This document shows, one piece after another, positions 14,738 through 22,905 of a stretch of 38,861 nucleotides of DNA. Below the pieces are notes generated by a model. The model had not been told where the DNA came from. It saw only the letters and a program-made list of their open reading frames with translations, and did no database searches. Origin of the DNA: Burkholderiaceae bacterium (lineage in GTDB: Bacteria > Pseudomonadota > Gammaproteobacteria > Burkholderiales > Burkholderiaceae_B). How positions within the stretch are numbered: the stretch's first letter is position 1; each line of letters starts with the position of its first letter. Where the stretch lies: contig SCSG01000018.1 in NCBI GenBank assembly GCA_004322135.1, forward strand, positions 1 to 38,861, read 5' to 3'. The translations under genes were made by a program, and so were the position numbers.

Positions 14738-15663
14738 ATAAGCCGTATCCTCGTGACTTGATTGGCTACGGCAAAACTCCGCCGCAGGCGGCATGGCCCG
14801 GTCAGGCTCGACTGGCGCTGCAGTTTGTGATGAATTACGAAGAGGGCGGCGAAAACTGCGTGCTTGACGGCGATGTGGCGTCAGAGCAGTTCCTGTCGGA
14901 AATCATTGGCGCCGAGGCGTACCGCGCCCGGCACATGTCCATGGAGTCCATGTACGAATACGGTTCACGTGTAGGGGTGTGGCGAATCCTGCGCGAGTTC
15001 GAACGGCACGGCTTGCCGCTTACCGTGTTCGGAATCGGTTTGGCCCTTGAACGCAATCCTGACGTGGCGCGCGCATTTGTGGAGCTTGGCCACGAAATCG
15101 CCTGCCACGGGTATCGTTGGATCCATTACCAGTCGGTGCCTGAAGAAGTCGAACGCGATCACATGCAGCGCTGTGTCGAGATAGTCCGGTCCCTTGTTGG
15201 GGAACATCCTTACGGATGGTATACCGGGCGCGACAGCCCCAATACACGCCGTCTTGTCGCTGACGCAGGCGGCTTTCTATACGATTCCGACTATTATGGC
15301 GATGATCTGCCGTTCTGGATGGAAGTCACAAAAACCAATGGTGACGTCAGCCCGCATCTTGTCATTCCGTATACGCTCGATGTCAATGACATGCGTTTTG
15401 CGACGCCCCAGGGGTTTAATACCGGCAAACATTTCTTCACGTACCTGAAAGATACGTTCGATGTGTTGTACGCTGAAGGCGAAATTGCGCCCAGGATGAT
15501 GTCCGTTGGCCTGCATTGTCGTATCAGCGGACACCCGGGGCGGTTCGTTGCCCTGCAGCGCTTTCTCGATTACGTGCAAAGTCATGACCGGGTCTGGGTT
15601 TGCCGGCGCGTCGATGTTGCGCGGCACTGGGCAAAACAGCACCCATACAGGCGCGGGGGATAG
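14734..15663 (+). CDS. puuE: Allantoinase PuuE (polysaccharide-deacetylase fold)
   Basis: 309 residues. ATG overlaps the TGA of the regulator gene (ATGA), with GAGG four bases upstream. NodB-like fold: N-terminal LQFVMNYEEGGE strand, the PRDLIGYG start typical of PuuE, a HEIACHGYRWIHY motif, WYTGRDSPNTRRL and the C-terminal GLHCRISGHPGR segment. It hydrolyses allantoin to allantoate without the metal centre of the amidohydrolase-type allantoinases. Length is normal for the family (about 300-310). Confidence 0.94.
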   Translation: MNKPYPRDLIGYGKTPPQAAWPGQARLALQFVMNYEEGGENCVLDGDVASEQFLSEIIGAEAYRARHMSMESMYEYGSRVGVWRILREFERHGLPLTVFGIGLALERNPDVARAFVELGHEIACHGYRWIHYQSVPEEVERDHMQRCVEIVRSLVGEHPYGWYTGRDSPNTRRLVADAGGFLYDSDYYGDDLPFWMEVTKTNGDVSPHLVIPYTLDVNDMRFATPQGFNTGKHFFTYLKDTFDVLYAEGEIAPRMMSVGLHCRISGHPGRFVALQRFLDYVQSHDRVWVCRRVDVARHWAKQHPYRRGG

Positions 15664-15664
15664 C

Positions 15665-16183
15665 ATGGCCGATACGATCAATCTTGCTGCACTCAATGCC
15701 CTGCCCGAGGAATATTTCGTGCGGGTCCTGGACGGGGTGTTCGAGCATTCGCCGTGGGTGGCGCGTGGAGTGGCCGGGCAGCGTCCATTCACAAGTGTCG
15801 ATATGCTGCATCGGGCCATGATCAAGTGTGTGCAGGCAGCGGGCCACGAAGCGCAGTTGCTGCTGGTTCGTGCCCATCCGGAATTAGCGACGAAGGCGGC
15901 CGTGTCGGGTGGGCTGACTCCCGAATCCAGCTCCGAGCAGTCTGGCGCGGGTCTGGATCAGTGCTCGTCCGACGAGTTCGCAACGTTCATGGCTCTTAAC
16001 CAGGCTTACCGCGAGAAATTCGGTTTTCCGTTCGTTCTTGCCGTGCGGGGCTACGACAGGGCTGGCATCATCGAGCAGTTCCGGCGTCGCCTTGCATCGA
16101 CCCCAGGCGTCGAGATGGCCGAAAATTTGACCCAAATATACAAAATTGCGCGGTTGAGGCTGGATGACCTGATACTGGGTTGA
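15665..16183 (+). CDS. uraD: OHCU decarboxylase
   Basis: 172 residues. ATG at 15665, one base after the puuE stop, with GGGGGA upstream; the open frame begins far inside puuE but that part is a shadow. All-helical protein with the family features NALPEEYFVRVLDGVFEHSPWVA near the N-terminus, LLVRAHPELA (catalytic His), LNQAYREKFGFPFVLAVRG and a C-terminal EMAENLTQIYKIARLRLDDLI region. It decarboxylates 2-oxo-4-hydroxy-4-carboxy-5-ureidoimidazoline to (S)-allantoin, directly after UraH. It is encoded next to puuE, whose enzyme takes its product. Confidence 0.95.
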   Translation: MADTINLAALNALPEEYFVRVLDGVFEHSPWVARGVAGQRPFTSVDMLHRAMIKCVQAAGHEAQLLLVRAHPELATKAAVSGGLTPESSSEQSGAGLDQCSSDEFATFMALNQAYREKFGFPFVLAVRGYDRAGIIEQFRRRLASTPGVEMAENLTQIYKIARLRLDDLILG

Positions 16184-16239
16184 CCGTTACCAGGGCCAGG
16201 CCCTTTCCCGCAAGATTTTTCGCTAGGAGTGTGACCGCA

Positions 16240-17283
16240 ATGGCAGCTGCTAATTTACCGTCAGGCACCGTCCTGAACGCCGCCAGTGTTGAATTGCCCG
16301 AGTTTGCCACCCGGCATGTCAACCTCGCATTGGCCGACTTCGGAGCACAGGTCGTGTCGTGTTCGGATGAATGGTTTGCGGCGGCCAGCCGCATGCTGCA
16401 GGCGTCCGAACCCGTGTTCGTAGTGGGTAAGTTCGACGATCACGGCAAGTGGATGGATGGCTGGGAAACTCGCCGCAAGCGTGCCGTGGGGCACGATCAT
16501 GTGGTGATCAGGCTCGGCATGTCGGGTCTGGTAAAGGGCTTCGATATCGACACCAGTCATTTCACCGGGAATTTCCCGCCGGCGGCATCGGTGCAGGTAT
16601 GTCATAGCCATGGCGATCCCGACCAAACCACCATCTGGACCGAGCTTGTACCGGCGTTGTCGCTTGCCGGTAATGCCCACCACTTTGTCGAAGTCCACAA
16701 CGATCAGGTCTGGACTCACTGTCGTCTCAGTATCTATCCCGATGGCGGAATAGCCCGCTTTCGTGTCTACGGCCAACCCGTGTGCGACTGGGCCTCGCTT
16801 GACCCACGGGCCCTGCATGAAGTTTCGGCGCTGGCCAGCGGCGGGCGCATCGTGGGTTACAACGATGCCCATTTCGGCACGCCCTTTCGGCTGATCATGC
16901 CGGGCAGGGGAGTGAACATGGGTGATGGCTGGGAAACTCGCCGGCGCCGCGAACCTGGCCACGACTGGTGCATCGTTCAGCTTGGTCATGCGGCCGAGGT
17001 AAAAAAGATCGAGGTCGATACCGCGCATTTCAAGGGCAATTACCCCGAAGCCGTTTCCGTGCAGGCCGCACAGGTGGTTAGCGGCACCGATCAGTCTGTC
17101 ATTACTCAGGCCATGTTCTGGCCGACCTTGCTCGACGCACAGAAAATGGCGGCGGATACACAGCATTTCTACTCGGGCGGACAAATCCAGCCGCTGGGGC
17201 TGGTTACGCATATCAAGTTGAACATGATCCCCGACGGCGGGGTTAGCCGATTGCGCATATGGGGAGTTCTGGCGGCGCAGTAA
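16240..17283 (+). CDS. alc: Allantoicase
   Basis: 347 residues. I chose the ATG at 16240, with AGGAG ten bases upstream; a GTG three codons earlier is nearly on top of that site. The protein is two tandem copies of the allantoicase jelly-roll domain. Each copy carries DGWETRR, a GHD motif, an LG line and an (I/V)DT-HF-GN-P motif, at about residues 80-140 and 228-285, followed by a PDGG-R-R strand. It cleaves allantoate to ureidoglycolate and urea. Length fits the family (330-350). Confidence 0.95.
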   Translation: MAAANLPSGTVLNAASVELPEFATRHVNLALADFGAQVVSCSDEWFAAASRMLQASEPVFVVGKFDDHGKWMDGWETRRKRAVGHDHVVIRLGMSGLVKGFDIDTSHFTGNFPPAASVQVCHSHGDPDQTTIWTELVPALSLAGNAHHFVEVHNDQVWTHCRLSIYPDGGIARFRVYGQPVCDWASLDPRALHEVSALASGGRIVGYNDAHFGTPFRLIMPGRGVNMGDGWETRRRREPGHDWCIVQLGHAAEVKKIEVDTAHFKGNYPEAVSVQAAQVVSGTDQSVITQAMFWPTLLDAQKMAADTQHFYSGGQIQPLGLVTHIKLNMIPDGGVSRLRIWGVLAAQ

Positions 17284-17376
17284 TGTGTTGCGCCGTGCGG
17301 GGGTGCCACCGCCCAGCGCATGCAGACAAGGTCGAAGTGCGTGGTGGGAAGTGCAAGCAGTCCAGGAGACATTAAC

Positions 17377-17913
17377 GTGCCAGTTTTGAAATTAGAACGT
17401 CTGACACAGTCCGAATTCGAGCCGTTTGGTGAAGTCATCGAAATGGCGGGCCGCGACTGGTTCTATATCAACCAGGGGGTTACGCGCCGCTACCACCATC
17501 AGGGAACGGTACAGATCCTTGGCGCCGATGGCCAGGCCGGCATCAGCCTGGCGCTGGGGGGGGCGATTGCCGTTCCGTTTACAGTGTCCATGCTGGAGCG
17601 CCACCCGTTGGGCAGTCAGTCATGGATTCCTCTTGATGGCGCGTCGTTCCTGGTCGTCGTGGCACCAAATGGCGTCGATGATGCACCCGATGAATCAGCG
17701 CTGCGTGCGTTTTATGCCGATGGCAGTCAGGGTGTCAATTATTTCCTGGGAACTTGGCACCATCCATTGATAACCCTGGGAAGAGCAGGGAAGTTCGTCG
17801 TGATTGATCGCATCGGCAGCGATCCCAATTGCGATGAACGTAATTTGGATGGAAACTATACAGTGGATGGATCATCCAGGGACGGCGGTGCAATTCCGCT
17901 GACCGTCTTGTGA
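17377..17913 (+). CDS. allA: Ureidoglycolate lyase
   Basis: 178 residues from a GTG at 17377 with AGGAG eight bases upstream. The start fits the family N-terminus (PVLKLERLTQSEFEPFGEVIE). Small beta-barrel enzyme with the conserved FYINQGVTRRYHH region, SMLERHPLGSQSWIPLDG, FLVVVAPNG, LRAFYADGSQGVNY and GTWHHPLITL segments. It releases glyoxylate and urea from ureidoglycolate, the last step encoded here. It directly follows the allantoicase gene, whose product it uses. Glyoxylate would enter central metabolism through enzymes outside the window. Confidence 0.94.
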   Translation: MPVLKLERLTQSEFEPFGEVIEMAGRDWFYINQGVTRRYHHQGTVQILGADGQAGISLALGGAIAVPFTVSMLERHPLGSQSWIPLDGASFLVVVAPNGVDDAPDESALRAFYADGSQGVNYFLGTWHHPLITLGRAGKFVVIDRIGSDPNCDERNLDGNYTVDGSSRDGGAIPLTVL

Positions 17914-17941
17914 TGATCGGTCGCAAAGGCAGGAGATTGCC

Positions 17942-19384
17942 ATGAGTCAAAGGCAGGTTGTCAGTTTCTACCTGAACGGGATGGTGCAGCACGTGATGCC
18001 CGTTTCGCCCACGCAAACCGTGTTGCAATATTTGCGTGAACAGATGGCGCTTACCGGTACTAAAGAAGGGTGCGCTGAAGGCGACTGCGGGGCCTGCACG
18101 GTAACCGAAGCAAGCCTCGACCCGGACGGTCGGGTTGTGTTCCGGGCGATCAATGCGTGTATCCGCTTTCTGCCCACGCTTGATGGGCACGCCCTATGGA
18201 CTGTCGAGTCGCTTTCCAGTGGTGGGCGGCTGCACCCCGTTCAACAGGCCATGGTGGATCATCATGGCTCGCAATGTGGATTCTGTACGCCGGGTTTTGT
18301 CATGTCCATGTACACCATGTACCAGAATGGCCTGACCAGTCCGGTGCGCGAAGAGGTTCTTGATCATCTCTCAGGCAATTTGTGCCGTTGCACAGGTTAC
18401 CGGCCCATTATCGATGCGGCGCTCAACATGGGCAATTATCCCGAAGCCAGGCTCGACCTCGAACAAATACAGCAGCAGCTCTTCGAGCTGCAAGAGCAAT
18501 GCCAGGAGTCGCTGTGCATCACTGGAACGGATCAGCGGTATTTTGCGCCGAACAGCCTTGATGAACTGGCCGCGTTGTACGAGGCACATCCACAGGCAGT
18601 ATTGCTCGCCGGTGGCACCGATGTCGGCCTCATGGTCACCAAGCAGCTTCGTACCTTGAATGAAGTCATTTATTTGGGTGCGGTGGTGGAGCTTAACCAG
18701 ATCGAACGCGATGACGATTGTTTGCGTATTGGTGCAACGGTTTTGTTGAATGAAGGCTACGAAGCCTTGGCGAACGAATATCCCGAAGTGCGTGAGCTAT
18801 GGAAACGGTTTGGTTCCATGCCCATACGCAACTCGGGCACGCTGGTGGGCAATGTGGCCAACGGTTCGCCCATTGGCGATACCGCACCATTTCTCATTGC
18901 GGTGCAAACGCGTGTAGTGCTGCGCAAGGGGGCACGTCGGCGCGAGCTGCCACTTGAAGACCTTTACGTCGATTACCGCAAGCAGAATCGCGAACCGGGC
19001 GAGTTGGTCGAAGCGGTGTTGGTTCCGCTGCGTTCTGCCGACATTCAGGTGGCTACCTACAAGCTTTCCAAGCGCAATGACCAGGATATCTCTGCTGTTT
19101 GCAGCGCGTATGCCTTGCGGGTTGACCAAGGTAAAGTGGCCTCGGTGCGCATTGCCCACGGTGGTATGGCGGCCACGTCGCGCCGAGCCCCACACGCCGA
19201 GCAGGTTCTTGATGGACAGAAATGGGGCGAGGAGGCCGTGGCCAGGGCCATGCAGGCGCTTGAGAACGATTATCAGCCCATGTCCGATATGCGCGCTTCC
19301 AATGCATACCGATTGAAGGCCGCGCGTAACTTACTGTACCGTTTTTATCTCGAGAGCACCGGCACGACCGATACTCGCATCTAG
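17942..19384 (+). CDS. xdhA: Xanthine dehydrogenase small subunit (2Fe-2S and FAD)
   Basis: 480 residues; ATG with GGAG seven bases upstream. First [2Fe-2S] cluster cysteines at 44, 49, 52 and 73 (GCAEGDCGAC, then NAC). Second cluster cysteines at 112, 115, 148 and 150 (CGFC, then CRC). The FAD-binding domain starts near residue 195, with LAGGTDVGL as the FAD-binding loop, and a CO-dehydrogenase flavoprotein C-terminal domain follows. It passes electrons from the molybdenum subunit to NAD+. Bacterial two-subunit XDH has this fused Fe-S/FAD subunit. It is followed by xdhB and xdhC, the usual order. Confidence 0.96.
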   Translation: MSQRQVVSFYLNGMVQHVMPVSPTQTVLQYLREQMALTGTKEGCAEGDCGACTVTEASLDPDGRVVFRAINACIRFLPTLDGHALWTVESLSSGGRLHPVQQAMVDHHGSQCGFCTPGFVMSMYTMYQNGLTSPVREEVLDHLSGNLCRCTGYRPIIDAALNMGNYPEARLDLEQIQQQLFELQEQCQESLCITGTDQRYFAPNSLDELAALYEAHPQAVLLAGGTDVGLMVTKQLRTLNEVIYLGAVVELNQIERDDDCLRIGATVLLNEGYEALANEYPEVRELWKRFGSMPIRNSGTLVGNVANGSPIGDTAPFLIAVQTRVVLRKGARRRELPLEDLYVDYRKQNREPGELVEAVLVPLRSADIQVATYKLSKRNDQDISAVCSAYALRVDQGKVASVRIAHGGMAATSRRAPHAEQVLDGQKWGEEAVARAMQALENDYQPMSDMRASNAYRLKAARNLLYRFYLESTGTTDTRI

Positions 19385-19396
19385 TCAGGGGGAATC

Positions 19397-21805
19397 ATGG
19401 CTAACAAAGGCTATCAAACCGTCGGAAAGCCGCTGCCGCACGAAAGTGCGCATCTGCACGTCACCGGCTCTGCACAATATACCGATGATATTCCCGAGAT
19501 CAATGCCAGCTTGCACGGGGCGCTCGGGACCTCGACCCGCGCGCATGCGCGCATTGTTTCCATGGATCTCAGTGCGGTGATGGCCGCTCCTGGCGTGGCC
19601 GCCGTCGTCACGCTGGACGACATCACTGGCGAGAAATACGTGGGGCCGTATCTGCACGACGAACCGGTGTTCGCCGACGGCATTGTTGAATATCTCGGCC
19701 AGCCGCTGTTCGCGGTGGCGGCCACGTCACATGACCTGGCACGCCGTGCTGCGCGACTGGTCCGTGTCGAATACGAAGATCTCGATCCGGTGCTGACCGT
19801 CGACGAAGGGGCGGATCGAAAATCCTATGTGCTGCCGCCCGTGCATATTTCCCGCGGTGATCCGCAGGCCGTGCTTGCGGCGGGCCCGAACAGACATCAG
19901 GGCGAGGTCCGTGCCGGCGGACAAGAGCAGTTCTACCTTGAAGGCCAGGTTGCCTATGCCTGGCCTGGTGAAAACGACGAGATGCAGGTGTATTGCTCCA
20001 CACAGCATCCATCCGAGATGCAGCACACCGTGGCACGCGTGCTCGGTCAGGAGGCGCACACGGTCAAGGTACAGTGCCGGCGCATGGGAGGCGGGTTTGG
20101 GGGCAAGGAAAGCCAGTCCTGGCCCTTTGTCGTGGCGGCGGCCCTGCTGGCGCGCTGCACGGGGCGTCCGGTCAAGCTGCGTGCCGACCGTGATGACGAT
20201 TTCATGATCACGGGCAAGCGCCATGACTTTCACGTGTTTTACGATGTGGCGTACACCGACGAGGGCCTGATCAAAGCCATTACGTTCGAGCAGCGATTGC
20301 GTTGCGGTTATTCCGCTGACCTCTCCGGAGCTGTTGGCGATCGCCAGGTGTTCCACACCGATAACGCGTACTACCTTGAAACGTTCGACATCCTCTCCCT
20401 GCGGGTCAAGACCAATACTCAGTCCAACACCGCGTTTCGCGGGTTTGGTGGTCCTCAAGGCATTCTGGGTATCGAGTATGTCATCGACGATATTGCGCGG
20501 CGCCTTGGCAAAGACCCGCTTGATGTGCGCAAGCTCAATTTTTATGGGCGCACGGAGCGCAACGTTACGCCGTATCGGATGGTGGTCGAGGACAACGTTG
20601 TGCACGAACTTGTCGATCAACTCGAAGCCAGCAGCAAATACCGCGAGCGCCGCAAGCAGATAGATCGGTTCAATGCGCAGAGTCGGGTTCTTAAAAAGGG
20701 CTTGGCGCTGGTACCGGTGAAGTTCGGCATTTCGTTCACTGCCACGCACTTGAATCAGGCGGGTGCCTTGCTGCATATTTATACCGACGGTTCGGTGCTC
20801 ATCAATCACGGTGGCACCGAAATGGGCCAGGGGCTGAACACTAAAGTGGCTCAGGTTGTGGCCGAGGAACTTGGCGTCGATATCAGCCACGTTCGTGTTA
20901 CGGCTGCCGATACGTCCAAGGTCGCCAACACATCCGCCACGGCAGCGTCCACCGGATCCGACCTCAACGGCAAGGCCGCGCAGGATGCCGCGCGCAAGGT
21001 CAAAGCGGGCCTCGTCGCCTACGCCGCCGACCATTATGGCTGCGATGCCACCGATATTGTTTTTCGTTCCAACGAAGTCATCTGCAAAGATCGTATAACC
21101 TTGCCGTTCGTCGAGTTCGTACAGCAGGCATACAACGCACGTGTGCCACTTTGGTCTTCGGGCTTCTATCGGACTCCCAAAATCCACTACGACCTGGAAA
21201 CCCTTACTGGCCGGCCGTTCTACTACTTTGTCTATGCAGCGGCCTGCTCCGAGGTGGTCGTCGATACGCTTACCGGCGAAAGCCGGCTACTGCGTGCCGA
21301 TATCCTTTACGATGGCGGCCGTTCCATCAACCCGGCCGTCGATATCGGCCAGATCGAGGGCGGGTTCATCCAGGGCATGGGCTGGCTTACCAGTGAAGAG
21401 CTGTTCTGGGATGAAAAGGGCAGGCTCATGACGCACTCCCCGTCCACCTACAAGATTCCGTCGGTGTCCGACTGCCCCGAGTTGTTGCACGTAGAGTTCT
21501 TCGATAACGGCAACACCGAGAACAATATCTTTCAGTCCAAGGCTGTGGGTGAGCCGCCTTTGCCCACTGCTGTTTCGGTTTTCATGGCCATACGCGACGC
21601 CATAGCGGCCACAGCGGTTCCGGGTGTCACAGTTCCGCTGAATGCGCCCGCCACGCCCGAGCGCGTATTGTGGGCGATCGAGGCCGTGAACGAAGGCTCG
21701 GCCCTGGGCGCCGATATAGCGGCCGAGGACGTGCTGGCAGATGCGGGTGAGAGCGTGGTCGCGCCGGTCATGGGTGTGGCCGGTCCGGGGCCTGGTTATG
21801 TCTGA
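19397..21805 (+). CDS. xdhB: Xanthine dehydrogenase molybdopterin-binding subunit
   Basis: 802 residues; ATG with GGGGGA three bases upstream, 12 bases after xdhA. The large catalytic subunit oxidises hypoxanthine and xanthine to urate. Key motifs are GGGFGGKE (molybdenum cofactor), NTAFRGFGGPQG with the active-site Arg region, GGTEMGQGLNTK, TSATAASTGSDLNG and KAVGEPPL with the catalytic Glu near residue 715. Length is typical (about 770-800). Its last 8 bases overlap xdhC. Confidence 0.96.
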   Translation: MANKGYQTVGKPLPHESAHLHVTGSAQYTDDIPEINASLHGALGTSTRAHARIVSMDLSAVMAAPGVAAVVTLDDITGEKYVGPYLHDEPVFADGIVEYLGQPLFAVAATSHDLARRAARLVRVEYEDLDPVLTVDEGADRKSYVLPPVHISRGDPQAVLAAGPNRHQGEVRAGGQEQFYLEGQVAYAWPGENDEMQVYCSTQHPSEMQHTVARVLGQEAHTVKVQCRRMGGGFGGKESQSWPFVVAAALLARCTGRPVKLRADRDDDFMITGKRHDFHVFYDVAYTDEGLIKAITFEQRLRCGYSADLSGAVGDRQVFHTDNAYYLETFDILSLRVKTNTQSNTAFRGFGGPQGILGIEYVIDDIARRLGKDPLDVRKLNFYGRTERNVTPYRMVVEDNVVHELVDQLEASSKYRERRKQIDRFNAQSRVLKKGLALVPVKFGISFTATHLNQAGALLHIYTDGSVLINHGGTEMGQGLNTKVAQVVAEELGVDISHVRVTAADTSKVANTSATAASTGSDLNGKAAQDAARKVKAGLVAYAADHYGCDATDIVFRSNEVICKDRITLPFVEFVQQAYNARVPLWSSGFYRTPKIHYDLETLTGRPFYYFVYAAACSEVVVDTLTGESRLLRADILYDGGRSINPAVDIGQIEGGFIQGMGWLTSEELFWDEKGRLMTHSPSTYKIPSVSDCPELLHVEFFDNGNTENNIFQSKAVGEPPLPTAVSVFMAIRDAIAATAVPGVTVPLNAPATPERVLWAIEAVNEGSALGADIAAEDVLADAGESVVAPVMGVAGPGPGYV

Positions 21806-22871
21806 GGCAGTTGCGCTGCGCAAACCGGTACGCAGGCCAGCTTGGCTGCGGGCTGTGCGGCAGGGGCTGGACGATGGTGGTGCGCAGGTACTGGTGACTG
21901 TTGCGCAAGTCAAAGGTTCTGCGCCGCGTGATGCGGGCGCCAGGATGTGGGTCAATGCGTCCGGTGCGCACGACACCATCGGAGGTGGCCGCCTCGAACA
22001 GCAGGCCATTGAAGCTGCCAGGCAAATTCTGGTCGATGGCGGTCGGCTTAGGCGCCAGACCATCCGCTATCCGCTTGCCGCAAGGCTGGGTCAGTGTTGC
22101 GGTGGTGTCGTCTGGCTCGCTTTCGAGTACCTTGATCAGCGTGATCTGGCGTGGTGCAACGCCCTGGAATTGGCGCTTGCGAATGGAGGGCCTGTTCGGC
22201 GTCAGGTTGTGGTTTCCCTCGGTGGTGTTGATGCCGCGGGGTTCGTCGATCAGGGAACGAGTGACGTGGCCATCATTGCGGCTGACGGTCGTGTCATTTA
22301 TCCCAGTGATGGTGCGTGTGTCCCGGTGGCTGCCGCACCGGGCGGCAACCAGATCTCGTGCTGGGACGAACGCAGCGGCCTATTGGTCGATGTGGTCGGC
22401 GGTCCGGCTCTTGATGTCGTGGTGTGCGGTGCGGGCCATGTCGGGCGTGCAATAGTACGTCTGCTGGGAGAGCTGCCCGTGCGTGTGGTGTGGCTGGACC
22501 CACGCGACGACTGGTGGCCGCCCGCCATTCCCGATAACGTCGTTTGCTTGCAAGGCGATGCCGACGACGTCCAGGAGTGCCCCGACAATGCTTATTGGTT
22601 GGTGCTTACGCACAGCCACGCGCTGGATCTTGAAATCATTGAGCAGGTGTTCCGCTACAAGCCTTTCATGTTTCTGGGGTTGATTGGCTCGGCGACAAAA
22701 AAGGCGCGCTTCGTGTCACAGTTGCAGCGTCGTTTCGAGCCCGAGCTGGTAAGTCGTATGCACTGCCCTGTTGGGCTGGTTGCCACTTCCAGCAAACTGC
22801 CCAGCGTCATTGCTGTTTCGGTGGTGGCGCAATTGCTGCCTTTGCTGGGTGAGTCAGGTAATCCTCTATAA
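21798..22871 (+). CDS. xdhC: XdhC, xanthine dehydrogenase cofactor insertion protein
   Basis: 357 residues, starting at the ATG at 21798 inside the last codons of xdhB. XdhC binds molybdenum cofactor, has it sulphurated and hands it to XdhB. The N-terminal XdhC/CoxI domain contains VTVAQVKGSAPRDAGARM and the TIGGGRLEQQAI region with a C-terminal GQCCGGVV cysteine pair. The C-terminal Rossmann domain has VVCGAGHVGRA and FLGLIGSATKKARF. Length is somewhat above that of the best-studied XdhC (about 300) because of longer loops between the domains. Last gene of the purine cluster; the alaS promoter overlaps its stop codon. Confidence 0.93.
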   Translation: MSEAVALRKPVRRPAWLRAVRQGLDDGGAQVLVTVAQVKGSAPRDAGARMWVNASGAHDTIGGGRLEQQAIEAARQILVDGGRLRRQTIRYPLAARLGQCCGGVVWLAFEYLDQRDLAWCNALELALANGGPVRRQVVVSLGGVDAAGFVDQGTSDVAIIAADGRVIYPSDGACVPVAAAPGGNQISCWDERSGLLVDVVGGPALDVVVCGAGHVGRAIVRLLGELPVRVVWLDPRDDWWPPAIPDNVVCLQGDADDVQECPDNAYWLVLTHSHALDLEIIEQVFRYKPFMFLGLIGSATKKARFVSQLQRRFEPELVSRMHCPVGLVATSSKLPSVIAVSVVAQLLPLLGESGNPL

Positions 22872-22872
22872 T
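22843..22872 (+). promoter_or_regulatory. Putative promoter of alaS
   Basis: TTGCTG (22843-22848), an 18-base spacer and a perfect TATAAT (22867-22872), ending at the xdhC stop codon and 33 bases before the alaS start. It would let alaS be expressed independently of the purine cluster. Confidence 0.6.
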
Positions 22873-22905
22873 CAATGGTTACTTCTCATTTAGCATTTTT
22901 GTCTA

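Noticed and set aside
19727-21187. 486-residue minus-strand ORF
   Set aside because: Entirely antisense to xdhB, with no ribosome site or recognisable motif; a shadow of high-GC coding sequence.
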